The notes under the pieces: model-generated
Told to the model about the DNA's origin: nothing
Seen by the model: the letters and a program-made list of their open reading frames with translations, nothing else
The model's database searches: none
NCBI GenBank assembly: GCA_023101885.1
Contig: JALPQD010000246.1
Location: 620,001-684,000 of the forward strand
Reading direction: 5' to 3'
DNA: 64,000 nucleotides
Origin: Typhlomys cinereus
Lineage: Eukaryota; Chordata; Mammalia; Rodentia; Platacanthomyidae
Position numbers and translations under genes: made by a program
Shown: in pieces, positions 24,220 to 36,559 of the stretch
Position numbering within the stretch: position 1 is the first letter of the stretch
How the letters are laid out: each line of letters begins with the position of its first letter

Positions 24220-25238
24220 GTAAGCCCTCCCCACATCCTGACCTACTGCCTTTGCTTTGTGAGAACTTCCTGTAGCAGCAACCAAGATGGGTACACTTCC
24301 ATGCAGAGTTCCTATATCCTTTCCAGGACTCGAGGTTTTGCTGAGGCCAGAGTAGGATCCTCACTCCTGCTTCATGAATGGAGCTGGAGAACACATTCTG
24401 TAGGTGTGTTTAGACGGGGTCACACAGAATGCAGTGCATCTGTATTTGTTTGTCCATTCAAATGACCTCGAGAGTCTCTTCAGGCTCCCCATACATACTG
24501 AACTGTAAGAACGGGGTATACCATGAGAAGGAGAGAAAGTAAAATGTTTTCAATTTTCATTTGATGGCTAAACTAACTTGGAAAACAATGAATTTTTAAG
24601 AAAACAGAGGTTTTAACATATAACAATCAGAATTCACAATGGACCGGGTTGTGCCCACTAAGTATCTTCCAAGGAAGTTCAGTACAGCCTGTTCTTTCAT
24701 ATGATGCTCTTTCTTTCCTTTCTGTAAACTCACAGAGCGTATTTCCTATAATAAAATTATTGGCAACTTGCTAATGGCTTTGTTACTGTGCTTGACACAC
24801 ACGTGCCTTAAGGAGAAACACCTGAAAATACCTCTTGATTTAACAACACTCAGAAACCAAGGTCTGATTAATTTGTTCCCACCTAATATTCTCTAAAATA
24901 TTATTACTTTACATCCTTTTAATTCTTTCATTATATTAACTTCTTGTGTATATTTTTTTAAAATATTTCACTTGTGAAATATTGCAAATCAACAAATAAT
25001 TATTTAGGAAAATATTTAAAAGATAATGGAAACATTATGTAGCATGTAAACAACAAAATAAATGATTATGAGATGTGTACTTCATTAATGTTCTACTTAG
25101 CAAAAAGACAATAATTTGTACTTTAAAATTTAGCAATATTAAGTTAGTTTAATATGTAGTGAAGTTGCTCTGCTTTCCAGAAGGTTGTGTTGGAGAGACA
25201 GTTGATTTGTTCTTCACTCTTTTCCATTTATTCTGATG

Positions 25239-25240
<2 letters not shown>
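24220..25240. other. Unique sequence
   Basis: 24220-24540 is noticeably less AT-rich than its surroundings. The rest is AT-rich without recognised features. Confidence 0.45.

Positions 25241-25270
<30 letters not shown>
25241..25270. repeat. (AT)n microsatellite
   Basis: Fifteen AT units, uninterrupted. Confidence 0.95.
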
Positions 25271-25273
<3 letters not shown>

Positions 25274-25784
25274 GTGATTATGTGTATTTACTTTTCAAAT
25301 TAAATTATCAGTACTTGTCTACATGAATCAAAATGGTATAACAAAGAAAAATGTATTTCTTTTCATGGGATAAACACGTTATCTAAAATACAGCTCACAA
25401 GCCATCAGCTTTCCTAAAGAGCATACAAGACATTATTAAGTAGTTTTATTCAATCACCGTAAAAACTATTTTACCTACCAGCAAGTAAGGTGATGATAGC
25501 ACTAATAAATTATATATGTCAAAATAATTTGGAAAACAGGACTTCGAATGTTTCTAACATAAAATAACAATTAGTGTTAAGGCGACAAATATACTGGATT
25601 TGATCATTATATAATTATTAAAGTATTGAATTCAATATCTTAAGAATATATATGTATTTGCTTACATTGTTATGCCTTGAAAAGTTGAGTTTTGAAATTT
25701 CTGAACTGGTAAACATTCACTAACATTTTAGCGTGCATGCTCGCCTTAGTTAGTGATAGTCCATTTTTAAAATACATGTAGGAA

Positions 25785-25912
25785 AGAACATTGAGATAGA
25801 TTAGCAGGTCAGGGCCCTGCTCAGAATCCTGTCAGCCTGAGATCTAGCCCTTGAAGCTCATACGATAGAAGAGAACCCTCTACCTGTGCACAAAGTATAG
25901 ATGCATATACCA
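25785..25912 (+). mobile_element. Possible degraded SINE head
   Basis: 'agcaggtcagggccctgctcagaatcctgtc' (25802-25832), with 'gagaaccctctacctgtgc' further on, loosely follows the B4/RSINE1 order. It immediately precedes a large tetranucleotide tract, as SINE tails often do. Weak. Confidence 0.25.
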
Positions 25913-25913
<1 letters not shown>

Positions 25914-25980
<67 letters not shown>

Positions 25981-26078
25981 ATCTTTCCTTCCTTCCTTCC
26001 TTCCTTCCTTCCTTCCTTCCTTCCTTCCTTCCTTCTTTCCTTCCTTCCTTCCTTCCCTTTCTTTCTCTCTTTCTTTCT
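25914..26078. repeat. Compound (TCTA)n-(TTCC)n microsatellite
   Basis: About 17 TCTA units (25914-25982) run directly into about 23 TTCC units (25985-26078) with one or two interruptions. Frames through it give SIYL and FLPS repeats and are not genes. Confidence 0.97.
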
Positions 26079-26819
26079 TTTTCTTTCTATCTATTTTATC
26101 TCTCCCTCCTCTTTCTTGCATAAATAAATAAAATATTAAAGTGCATAGATGGGTAATATATTTTAAAGTTAAACTTGAATCATGCAAAAATTTTTGTTTT
26201 TCTTAATATATTCAGGTTACTTCGTCTTTCAAACAGTATACCTAAAATCTTTTTTTTTGCTATCAAATAACATTTATTTGACACTTAAAGGTCAGATACC
26301 ATGAGTTTCTCAGATAAATATAAGCTGCAGTATGATAGTCTCTGCTCTGTGAAAGCAAATGTGAAATGTTTGATCAGTCAAGTCTGATAGTGCTCTTCCA
26401 TTTCTACCATAAAGCAACAGTATAAATCTACTTCTGCTTGTTAATAGTTTGGTTTATAGAAAATGTCATATTTCAATAGCTGTCTGACATCATCATGCTT
26501 TATTACAGATTAAATGATTTTACTCTGAATGCTATATTATCATCTTAAAGATATTCACAGTCTGAATTTTTTTCTGTTAGATAAACCTACAATACCAAAT
26601 ACTTAAAAACAACAAATAACTTAAGAAAAACAAGTTACATAAAATGCTTTGAAGTTAATGTTTATTTTAATGTGATATCAAGTGTCATATACATAAATGA
26701 TAATATATCTGCCATTCATTCTTGCTTAAATATTAGTCATTTACTGAAAATTTATAACTCGTAATCAGGTATAGGAAGTACTAATCATAAAATTTCACTA
26801 TTAAAAATGAAGCCAAGAG

Positions 26820-27109
26820 TTAGGGAAATGGTTCAGGAGTTAAAAGCTTTTGCTCACACAAGCAAAAGGACCTGTACTATGCTTCTCAGCTGCCAGGTGA
26901 AAATGTTAGGCAGAAAGACATCTTCAGCCCTGGAAGGGAGAAATGGGAATCCCCAGAGCAAAACAGTTAAGAGGGGGAGGACCCAAGATGATTCCCCATG
27001 TAATTTTTAGACTTCCCTGGTCATGCACACATGCATACATACACGTGCACATACACACATACACAGAGTTAAATAAATAAATAAATAAATACATAAATAA
27101 GTAAAAAGT
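26820..27109 (+). mobile_element. Composite SINE (family of the 50889 copy), older copy
   Basis: Head 'tagggaaatggttcaggag', body with 'agaaatgggaatccccagagc' and 'caagatgattccc', and a CA/TACA-rich then (AAAT)n tail (27071-27100). It is flanked by imperfect TSDs: aaaaatgaagccaagag at 26803-26819 and aaaagtgaagccaagaa at 27110-27126 (15 of 17 match). Confidence 0.75.
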
Positions 27110-27621
27110 AAAAGTGAAGCCAAGAAATTGGAGTACTTGCCAATGTATACAGAAAAAGTGCATTTGTTTCCACATAAAGTTCTGAGAGTGTTCAAACATT
27201 CTTTTTGTTTCTGGTGCATAAATATACATTTTAAGAAAAGCACATAACCTTGTTTCCATGAAATCATTAAATATATATGTATACACACATATATAGAGAA
27301 AGAGAATATAAATATGTACATAAAATTGAATAACTCAAAGCAGTACATTCTACTGTTTGTGTTCCAAATTATTTAACACACTAGAACTGAAAACTTCACA
27401 GTCACTTATTCTCCTCATTTTGGCAAGCTGTGGTTCTTTGCATTAATCACCTTGCATATGCTTGCAAACTTTAGTAATTTGCATAAAGCATACATTTCTC
27501 ATTTTGTTTATAATGGCAGTTAATCCATGATACAGGATAGATATGTGTTCCTAACTAAAGTGAAATGTGTTCAAGTACCTCAAGTACCTTTTAGTTTTCC
27601 CTATCACTGCCTGTGTCACTG

Positions 27622-27634
27622 TTCTGTGGATTCT
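27622..27634. repeat. Left TSD of the 27.6 kb L1 (ttctgtggattct)
   Basis: The 13-bp word is repeated exactly at 27622-27634 and 29407-29419, on the two sides of the L1. Confidence 0.9.
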
Positions 27635-27936
27635 TTTTTTTTTTTTAATTCACTCTATTTATTTATTTATTTTTCAAATTTTTTTACTTCTTTTTTTATT
27701 AAAAATTTAATTATACATTTTAAAATTTTTTTACCAGTTCCCTCCCTCCCCCCTCCTCCCCCCGAACCCCCTCCTCCCCCTCCCCATCTCCCAGTGCCTC
27801 CCCCCCAATTCCCAGAGAGTCCTTTATTGTGTACGCTTAACTCTCCACTGGGTCCTCCTCTCCGATGACATATAAGGACCCAGTGGCATTTCCATAAGCC
27901 CTTTCTCTTGTTCCCCTTAAGCATAAGATCACTATT

Positions 27937-28173
27937 ATGGCTGTCAATCCCTTGCCTCCAGGGGTCTCGGTGCCCTTAACAGATGCTAGACTTTATGAGG
28001 GCAACAGTGTGCTGGACATTGCGCAGGGCATGCAAAGTCCCATTATGATTGCTTTGGCCCCAACTATTGTTGAGAATCTTGCAAATCGTTGCTCCTCCCA
28101 TCCTTTTGCTCTTACAATCTTACCGTCCCCTCTTCCGCAAATGTCCCTGAGCTCCAGGATGGGGAGAGATTAG
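27937..28173 (+). other. Antisense 78-codon open frame in the L1 3' UTR
   Basis: Opposite strand to the L1. The ATG frame begins MAVNPLPPGVSVPLTDARL and ends SLSSRMGRD, the same length as the frame at 12214-12450. It shares the MQSPIMIA core. No evidence of expression. Confidence 0.25.
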
Positions 28174-28689
28174 GCTGGCCTAGTTCTATGTGATTGATAT
28201 AGTCTCTGAAGTTCTGGATTGTGGTTTGTTGATTTTCTTTTGCAGTTTTGCTGCTCCTGCAATGCCCTTCACTCCATTCTGCTGGGCACTGTATGTCACC
28301 CCCTGGCCAGAGACAAAAAGCTGTTAAACTGGAGTCTTGTTATAATAGCACATTCAAGTGTAGATGTAATAAGAGTAGGAAACCTCAGTGAGGGAGGGGT
28401 CCATCACCCATTTGCAAAATGATAACTTTTTATCTGCTAGACTATATGCAAATGCCCTCCCCTTCTGGTGAGATCAGGAAAGAACGTCTGTGAACTTAAC
28501 CAGGTTTCTCATTACTTACTTGCAGACCTTGATGGAGGCCTATTTTCTCTGCTGTAACATGATCCCCTCTCTCCTTGTTTCTGGTGTGGCCCTCCTACCC
28601 CATCTCTCTTGTTCATAATCCTTGCAATTACTGTGTTACATAGGTTTACTTTTGAGTGTCTCAATGTGGGCTGGGTGAGTTTGGTACTA

Positions 28690-29406
28690 GGAGCCACCTA
28701 TTAGGGAGTACATACGGCGCTTAATTTTCTGGGTTTGGGATACTTCACTTAATATAATTCTTTCTAATGACATCCATTTCCCAGCAAATTCCAGTAATTC
28801 ATCATTTTTGATGGCTGAGTAGTACTCCATTGTATAGATGTACCACTGTTTCCTTATCCACTCGTCAACTGTTGGACATTTAGGTTGATTCCATGACTTT
28901 GCTATTGTAAACAGTGCTGCTATGAACATGGTCGAGCTTGTGCTATCGAGGCGAACCTCTGCTGCATGGGGGGTTATTCCCAAAAGTGGGATAGCAGGGT
29001 CATATGGCATTTCAATCTTTAATTTCTTTAAGAATCTCCAGACGGCTCACCAGAGTGGCTGTATGAGCCTGCATTCCCACCAACAATGTAGGAGAGTTCC
29101 CCTCTCTCCACATCCTCTCCAGCATTTGTCGTTGTTTGTATTGTGGATTTTTGCCATCCTGACCGGGGTGAGATGATATCTCAGGGAAGTTTTGATTTGC
29201 ATTTCCCTGATGGCGAAGGAAGTGGAGCATTTTTTAAGATATTTGTTATACATTTTAATTTCATCCCTGGTAAAGTTTCTTTGAAGTTCCAGGGCCCATT
29301 TTTTAATTGGGCCATTTGTTTCCTTAATGTTTAGTTTTCTAAGTTCTTTGTGCACTCTGAACAGTAGAGCTCTATCAGATATGTGGTTAGTGAAGATTTT
29401 CTCCCA
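28690..29406 (-). pseudogene. L1 ORF2 C-terminal fragment
   Basis: One frame across about 240 codons. It includes [108 protein letters not shown], and the SLIGGS end. The C-terminal cysteine-rich motif (CxxxCG...LLHCWW) is intact. A single in-frame TGA (29047-29049, antisense) stands where the other copies have CGA, fitting CpG decay. The endonuclease and reverse transcriptase cores are missing. Confidence 0.92.
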
Positions 29407-29419
29407 TTCTGTGGATTCT

Positions 29420-29864
29420 ATAAATTATACCTTGAAGCCATTTGGAAAACAGCATTGAATCTGCACTAAACAGGAAAAGAAATGTTGTTCTTATTGTATC
29501 ATCAATGGTGTGAGAAACAAGCTGGGTAACATTCACATTTTATTAGATGTCATAAGTAATTTAGAGATGATTTAACATATAGCAATTTATTTGCAAATGG
29601 TAGGTCATGTCATGGAAGCACTTGATCATGCACTTGATTTATGCATTCGTTGTGGCTTGGGATTCTAGCCTCTCATTCATTTTGAAGTTACCAAATATGA
29701 AAGTTGTTTTTCACAAAGATAAGTGAAGTTAGCTATCTCTCTCACAACCTCTGGAAGATTTTCATATTACCAAGGACAGAAAAAGATTAGCAGATAAATT
29801 ACCTTTTAGTTTGAATATTTTCTAGAAATAAACATTTTAAGGAGAATTTTTCATATACAAACAA
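29420..29864. other. Unique AT-rich sequence
   Basis: No gene or repeat recognised. Confidence 0.45.
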
Positions 29865-29865
29865 A

Positions 29866-30720
29866 ATGAGTTCATGTCCTCTCCTGTCCCCTAACCATTT
29901 CCTCCTGTCCCCCTCTTTTCCCCCTTTCCCTTCCCTTCACCAATCCAGACATGTCCCTCCAGCTTCTTGCCCCTCCGCATGTGTAGATCACAAGGTTCCT
30001 TTCATGGCGCCTGTGCCAGTGAGGAGCCAGGTCTTGGTTAGTATCAGTGGCTCTTCAGTTGGCAAACCCAAAAGTGGGGCGGCCCAATTCTTTCTTCCAA
30101 CACCTGCCCCAGAGCTCCGTTTTACCTGCAGTTGTTTTCTGCTGAGATTCATGCTGGTTCACGGGAGAATGGCAGCATGTCAATCATTGTGCTCATCTGA
30201 TAACTGATCTCGTGTGGGATCCTGGATGTGCAGCCCTGTGGTGACTGGAATGTTTTGGCTTACAGGACACCTTCCCACTTTGAGGGTATGACAATCTTAT
30301 GGCCCTCCTTCCCCTTCTGCAAGGTTCCCTGGGCCTTAGGAAGGGAGAAATTTTGGTGACCTGATTAGGGCTGAGCATTCCAAGATCGACAGTTGTGATT
30401 TTCTTTCCTGTTAATCTTTCTTTGGAGCAGGGCGTTTCTTGGTTGAGTCCTGTGATGTAAGGGTTTAGTAAGTGTTTAGTGGTGGTTTATGATCATGTAA
30501 CAGCAAGACACCTGTTTGTTCCCTAGTGTCTTTTCTCCCTGTCTACTGTTATTTGGACAGGTTACCAGTCAGTACCAGGTTTGTGTTCCCTCACAGTTGG
30601 GATGGGGGCTTTAGAACCCAGTCAGAGAGTAACTAGTTCCCCAACGGGCCTTGCGTACCTCCACTGCCCCCTGACTGCAGGGCTTGTACCTGTGTTAGGC
30701 TGCTGACCCCCTCCCAAGAC
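29866..30720 (-). mobile_element. Older L1 3' UTR
   Basis: 'caaacaaaatgagttcatgtc' (29858-29878) then a C/T-rich tract corresponds to the reversed 3' end and G-rich tract of an L1. The segment 35955-36130 is a second, shorter copy with the same order ('caaacaaaatgggtttatgtc', 'gtgtagatcacaagg'/'gtggattacaggg', 'cagttggcaaa'/'cagtgggcaaa'). No ORF2 is recognisable. The right limit is uncertain. Confidence 0.6.
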
Positions 30721-31000
30721 ACTTCTCTTTTTTTTAAATTTTGCTCCTTTACCCCTTTCTAAGTCCCATCGTCTTTCCTCCCTCTCCTTAAAGACTTTTC
30801 TCCTTGATTCCTTATTGTTTATATCATTATATTTTCTATTTCACCCTTTAGGGATTTTCTTCCCTTCCCTAGCCCCAAATTATATTTCTTTCCAGTTTGT
30901 GGGTTTTACAGCAGTTTCCTTTTGAGTTTTTCATTCTGAAAGTTCAATCCTAGGATCCACTTATAAAAGAGAACATGAAGCATCAGTCTTGAAAGAAATT
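30721..31000 (-). mobile_element. Possible second L1 3'-end fragment
   Basis: A T-run followed by a C/T-rich block ('cccctttctaagtcccatcg', 'ttccctagccccaaat') resembles a reversed L1 G-rich tract. Not alignable by eye. Confidence 0.25.
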
Positions 31001-33900
31001 TCTTCAGGAAATTTTTAGTAGTTACTTGTCATTCATTTCTATATGGGTGTTATCATCCAATGCATCAAATGCATTATTCCTTTTAAAAGATATATTAACT
31101 ACATATAATATGTAAAGTATCATCTTTTACCTGGCAAGTAATTTGGCATCTGATAAGCATTGTTATATTATGCAAATACTTTTATGCATATTTATCATTA
31201 TGGGTAATGTCATGATATTAAGCGTATATAGCTTTAAAGATTGAACAGAAAGATATACCTCTACTCATATTTGAGTAAGGTTTTCCTTTCTTCTGAAGTT
31301 CAGACTTATCCTAATTTATCAGTCTTCCTTCTGCCTGATTCTTTGCTTTTACCCCACATTTATTGTGTTAGTTCATAATGGATATAGTTTCCTTCCTTCT
31401 TCCATTCCTGTTTTCATGTATAAAGCTGGTTTATCTGCATTCCAGTACATTATAAGAGTTCTTGGGTAAATAAAAAGTATGATGACCAAATTTACTTTAA
31501 AAGATTACTGACACTTGTGTGTCCATGTGGACATACTCTATGGAAATTCTAGTTCAGATATGGATATGCTTAACTGAAGGTTAAATTCAGGATGGAATGT
31601 AAAACTTTCAATGGGGATGTTCAAGATACCCATTAGTGAGCTTTGAGAAAGACATAAATCACAGCTGTATATTCTCTACTCCTACAATGTTGATTTTCGG
31701 AATCAAATAATTTAAAAAATGTGGCCAAAAGCAAAGTATAGTTAACAGTCCCAGGGTCTTATTTCCTTCAGACATGAATAATCATTGCCAGATAATTTAT
31801 AAGCTATCTCTAATCACACCAGTTCTAGAAATGGTATCTATCGTATTTTTATAACAGACAGATTAGATGCTCTGTCCTTAATTACTAACTTCCCTTTAAA
31901 TTGAGTTACCAACTACGAGATTCCATATTGATTCAACATAAAGTGTCTGAAGAAAGCAAATTGTTCCTTGAAGTCAGTGAGAAGAAGGTAGCAGTTCATT
32001 CTCCCGTGACTGCCTTTGATTTTACCTGAATAAGACATGGCTTCAGTGTGCTCCCTGCAGCTGTGCTTGACTTAGAAGTTATTTAATTTGAGGTCTGAGA
32101 GATTTTCAGCAGCTATAGTATACAATAGTGAACCCCACAGACACATTGTGGTAACAGTTTGAGGTCTTCCTGCTTAAAGGCAATAGTGTTACTTACATTC
32201 TGCCATGTGGAATTGGGAGTTTTCAGCTTCCTCTAGTTGCTGTTGTCATCCCCTACAAACCATCATAAACATATTCTACTATTTGTGATCAGGGAAAAGA
32301 CTATTGCAGGTGTTTCTTTAGAATTGAGAGTATTACAAGGGTGCATAGCCACTGTTTTTTAATGAAACGTGTGTGTTGTATGTTGAGAGCAATGCTTAAT
32401 ATATTGGTAGAAAACAATTTCAGTAAACATAATCAAGATCACAGTGATTCTGCTGAATAAATGCTCTTTGTTTCCACTGACAAAAATGTATTATCAGTTT
32501 GTAATCACTGTACCATATGAAACACACGATACAAATTTGCGTAGATATGTAGTGATTATAATCACACCATGAAGTATGCAGCCTTATTTCTCCACTTTAG
32601 AAATTAATGGATTATAGAAACCAATTCTTTTTAGCTCCTAACATTGAGAAGTCAAGGACATTCAGAAACTTTTTGTGACATGAACATCAATAATACAAAA
32701 AATGATGAAAAATGCCAGGCTGATATTTGCTGAGTCAGCTCAATGAGGTTTGACTTGGTTAGTTGAGCAGACTTAATGTGAAGACAGCATCCTTTCATCT
32801 CTTCTGGTACTGAAATAGGCTGAAAGATGTCACTGAGTAACAAACCAAATAAAACCTCAGGTTCATAAATAGGACACTATTAGGAAGGGCTAAAACACAC
32901 ACAGAAATAACTGGTTGTTTCTACCAGTTAAATGCACAAATAATTTATATGTGCTAAATAATCCCCAAATATATAACAGACATTATTTATTCTTTGCAAT
33001 TACTAAATCCTCAATGTTCCAGCTAATGTAGTTTCAAAATGAAACTGATTTTACACTGAAAAGCACATATCTGAAATCCATTCATTCAGTGAATATTCAA
33101 TAAAAATGAAAAACGATACAGAAATCACAAAATTATAGTGTTTTCATGAAGTTATTTTCAATGTGTATAATAAAATACTTCCAAGATTTTATCTCAAATA
33201 TAGTTTGTTTTTGAAAACTGTTGTTTTAAATATAAGTAAGCAGTATTCTCAGAACAAAGATTCAACTCATCTCAATTCCAGCCACAAATTGAATTGATAA
33301 TGTATCACAATTTCAAAATCATGTAGTTATCTACTCATAAATTTCACTGAATATCAAAATATACATAAGCAGGATTATATATTTAAATATTTATCAAATC
33401 ACACCAGCAAGCTGTTATAATTTTGTTTCTTACAGTTTATTTTTTAAGCCTCAATTCTTCCTGATCTATAATCACTCATTCCTTGTTGAAGAAATAAAAA
33501 TATTAATTAACTGTGAGACTCAAGATGTGATTCAAAACATTCATATTACTTATTAAAAACATTACAAGAAGCAAAAAAGCATATAAGCCAAGTCTAGGAG
33601 AAAATAAATTGAATAATTACTTGTGCAAAGAAAGTCAATTTAATGAAATGGCTTGTACAATGTTTCAATTTTTCCCTTTAACTTGTTTCCTTTAAATGTA
33701 TTTGTTGGTGTTTACATTTTCTATTGATCTTGAAAATAGCAGCATATAAGTCACAAACCTACTAGGGGCAGATGTTTCTTTAATATTCATTCTAATTATT
33801 TCAAAATTCAGATTCAGAAATAGTTGGAAACCTTGCTTTAACATAATCCACATTCTTTAAGAAAATGAACTATAATAAAAACCTTCTAAACGTTTAGTCC
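31001..33900. other. Unique AT-rich sequence
   Basis: No gene, RNA gene or nameable repeat seen across almost 3 kb. Confidence 0.45.
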
Positions 33901-34068
33901 TCGGATGGGACCCAGAGCATCACATATGCAGAGGTACCAAGGGGATGCAGGAGAGTGTGGGAAACTGGCTGGAATGGAGAATAAATGGACTGTGATTGGA
34001 TGGAGGGATGGGGTTGCTAGTGATGTAAACCCACAAATGTGGATTAAAAAGGGCACACGCAATGTTCC

Positions 34069-34099
<31 letters not shown>

Positions 34100-34107
34100 G
34101 CACACAT
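33900..34107 (+). mobile_element. Possible degraded composite SINE with CT-CA tail
   Basis: The body keeps weak similarity to the 59845 SINE. It ends in a (CT)n-(CA)n tract at 34069-34107, just as that copy does at 60056-60164. The head is not recognisable. Confidence 0.3.
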
Positions 34108-34274
34108 ACATTCAATTAAAAATTGTATTAAAATAATCACTGTATGGTCAGATAAATGAGCAGGTAAAAGCAATTGCATTCAAACTTAGTATTCTGATGT
34201 TCCTATAGTAGAAGGAGAGGACTGATTTCTGAAAATTATCCTGTGACCTCCTCATATGTGACCTCCGCATATAC

Positions 34275-34306
34275 ATTCATTCATTCATTAATTCATTCAT
34301 TCATTC
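34275..34306. repeat. (ATTC)n microsatellite
   Basis: Eight ATTC units with one interruption, followed by a short CT run. Confidence 0.9.
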
Positions 34307-34319
34307 TCTCTCTCTTTCT

Positions 34320-35950
34320 CAAAGTAAATACATTGGCAAATGTAGTGAAATATTTATAGGAAACAGAAACTCAAAAACCCAGAATGTGTCAGAAAATATT
34401 ATAATGACATTATTTTAGGAAGAAATAGGAGTTTATGACACTAAGAGTTCAAAGTTGTATGTAGAGTCAGTGAACATTACTTTAAATTACATGATGAAAT
34501 TTCAATGGCAAGTTTCCACAATAGAGACTAAACACAGCAAAACCTATATTGTAGATGAAACAGAGATACAAAAAGAAACCAACTGATCTAAAAGCTCATA
34601 TGAAAATATTTTAAAATAGTCATTCCACAGATGGAAAAGCTAATAACTAGATCTATTTGAAGACACACATAGTAATATCAATATATGTAAAATTTGTCAT
34701 CTATCTATATATTTAATATGAATTTTGCCTTTTAATTACAAAGCAGTGTTTAACAAGATTAAAAAGAACTATAGTTATTTACATTGCTTAAAAAGAAAAT
34801 ATGTTAAATACAGAATCACAATTTGCTAAAAAGTGACTATGTAGAAATGGGTTATCACATAAAACTTCAAGCATGAAAAATCTAGAATAATTACCTTGAT
34901 CAAAAATTTCATTATGTAAAATCTAGCAAAGGTCAAAAAAAGATTACCTAATACTAATATGTCAATGCTAATTTCCTGGAGTTTGTAATTAAGCTCCGAT
35001 TTTAATTAGTAGACTGAATAAAAGAATATCAGAATCTCCATTTTCAGAAATCTTTATCAGTTAGGTTTACTTAAAAATAAAATAAAAAGCTAAAAGAGGG
35101 ATATATAATAATAGAATTTATAACTAAATTGTATGACTTTAATAGTGGGTCAATACTTAATATATTAATAAAGAAGATAAACACAGTAAGTTTGTGAAAA
35201 GGTATGGTTACCATCTCTTTAATATAACAAATGTCTTAGACAATATGGTAATAAGTAGAAAAGATATTCTGTGATTCACAGGTATGCAAGACCATGACCT
35301 TTTGTACATTTGGGGATTTGTCACGGTCTAAACCACAGCACAGACGAATGGCTCACAAAGAAAAGAGGACCTGGGTCCCACCATTCAGCAGCATATGACC
35401 ATCAACTTAAAGAGTCTACTGAGTTCTATGATGTCTACTAAGTTCTGACCCTAAACCTTTTGTCAGCTTCCATCAATGCTGTGGGAAAAGAAAGACATTA
35501 AGTTGCAGGCTTTTGATAGACATTTAAATTAGAGCAGAAGTAAATCCTCAGCATTTATTATTTTAGAGTCTTTTAGAGCTGGATATTTAAGCAATCCTGA
35601 TTATGATTCTATTAAAACCATACAACAACATGAAAACAAACAAACAAAAAACACATTTTTTGCAGGTGTATTACTTAGTCAAGTATCTTAAATGTTATAT
35701 ATACTTTGGGATTTAAAAGAAAAATGTAAACATTTCTTACACATTTATTATTCAAAGCACCAATACCATTGCTACTTATCTTTAGCAAAACTTGAGCTCC
35801 ACTGAGCTTTATAGTACATATAGAAACCTAGAATAGCCTTTAAGGTATTTCTCTTGGTCAACAATTTAAAAAAAATATTAAACACATTTAACGAAATTCT
35901 AATCAGCATTTCATTTATTTCATTTTAATTTCTATTGGTAATTTTCTTCG
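34320..35950. other. Unique AT-rich sequence
   Basis: No gene recognised. 34960-35010 has several TAATTA/ATTAG words. Confidence 0.45.
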
Positions 35951-35954
35951 ACAA

Positions 35955-36180
35955 ACAAAATGGGTTTATGTCTTGGCCCTGACCCCTTCTCCACTTAACC
36001 CCTCTTGTTCAAGCCTCCTCTTCCCTCTTCAAGCCAACTATGTCACTCCCATCCTCCTGTCCCTCTACCTGTGTGGATTACAGGGCATATTTTGGGGTGC
36101 CTATGGTGGTAAGTGAGTCAGATATATGTTTTAGTATATGTGATTTTTCAGTGGGCAAAATCATAAGTAGGGAGGATTTT
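35955..36180 (-). mobile_element. Older L1 3' UTR fragment
   Basis: Parallel to 29858-30080: 'caaacaaaatgggtttatgtc', a C-rich tract, 'ctgtgtggattacaggg' and 'cagtgggcaaa'. It breaks off near 36180. Confidence 0.6.
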
Positions 36181-36559
36181 AAAGGAATTGAAGTACATAG
36201 CATGAGTGATCAATATAAAACAAAACAAAAATGCTGTGTTGAACAATGGAATCTACTGGTAAAAAGAAACAAAACCACAGTAGTTTATGTGCTGCTTAAT
36301 GAACCTAGAAAATATAAAGATTAAATTGTTGAATCTAGAATTTTGTTAGCAGAGGTAAAAATGTGGAAAGTAGGGACATATCAAAGCATAAATATCAGTA
36401 TGATAGTAATAATGTAATAATCACAGTGGCAATACTTTGGACTGCATGTTTTTATTATAAGATCTTTGCTTATTTATGCATTTTAAATTATTGAACTTTG
36501 TTGTGAGCAATTAATGAGTCAATACAGAAATTTGAGTTTTCGGTACATTAGCTATGGAT

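Larger units (their letters stand above)
27635..29406 (-). mobile_element. 5'-truncated L1 without inversion
   Basis: Minus-strand L1. The T-rich 3' tail is at 27635-27735, the C-rich face of the 3' UTR G-tract at 27738-27810, the 3' UTR runs to about 28690, and ORF2 sequence continues to 29406. A 13-bp TSD flanks it. The truncation point has microhomology with the target ('attctgtgg' lies at that point in ORF2). The tail differs from sister copies: the usual 'taagtttgtatgagc' end is replaced by about 90 bases of AT-rich sequence before the terminal A run. This is the best-preserved C-terminal ORF2 in the window. Confidence 0.92.

Noticed and set aside
25914..26078. CRISPR-like array of short repeats
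   Set aside because: A tetranucleotide microsatellite with no spacers. The sequence is mammalian.
25901..26187. SIYL/FLPS and EGRKEGRK repeat frames
   Set aside because: Translation of the compound tetranucleotide microsatellite.
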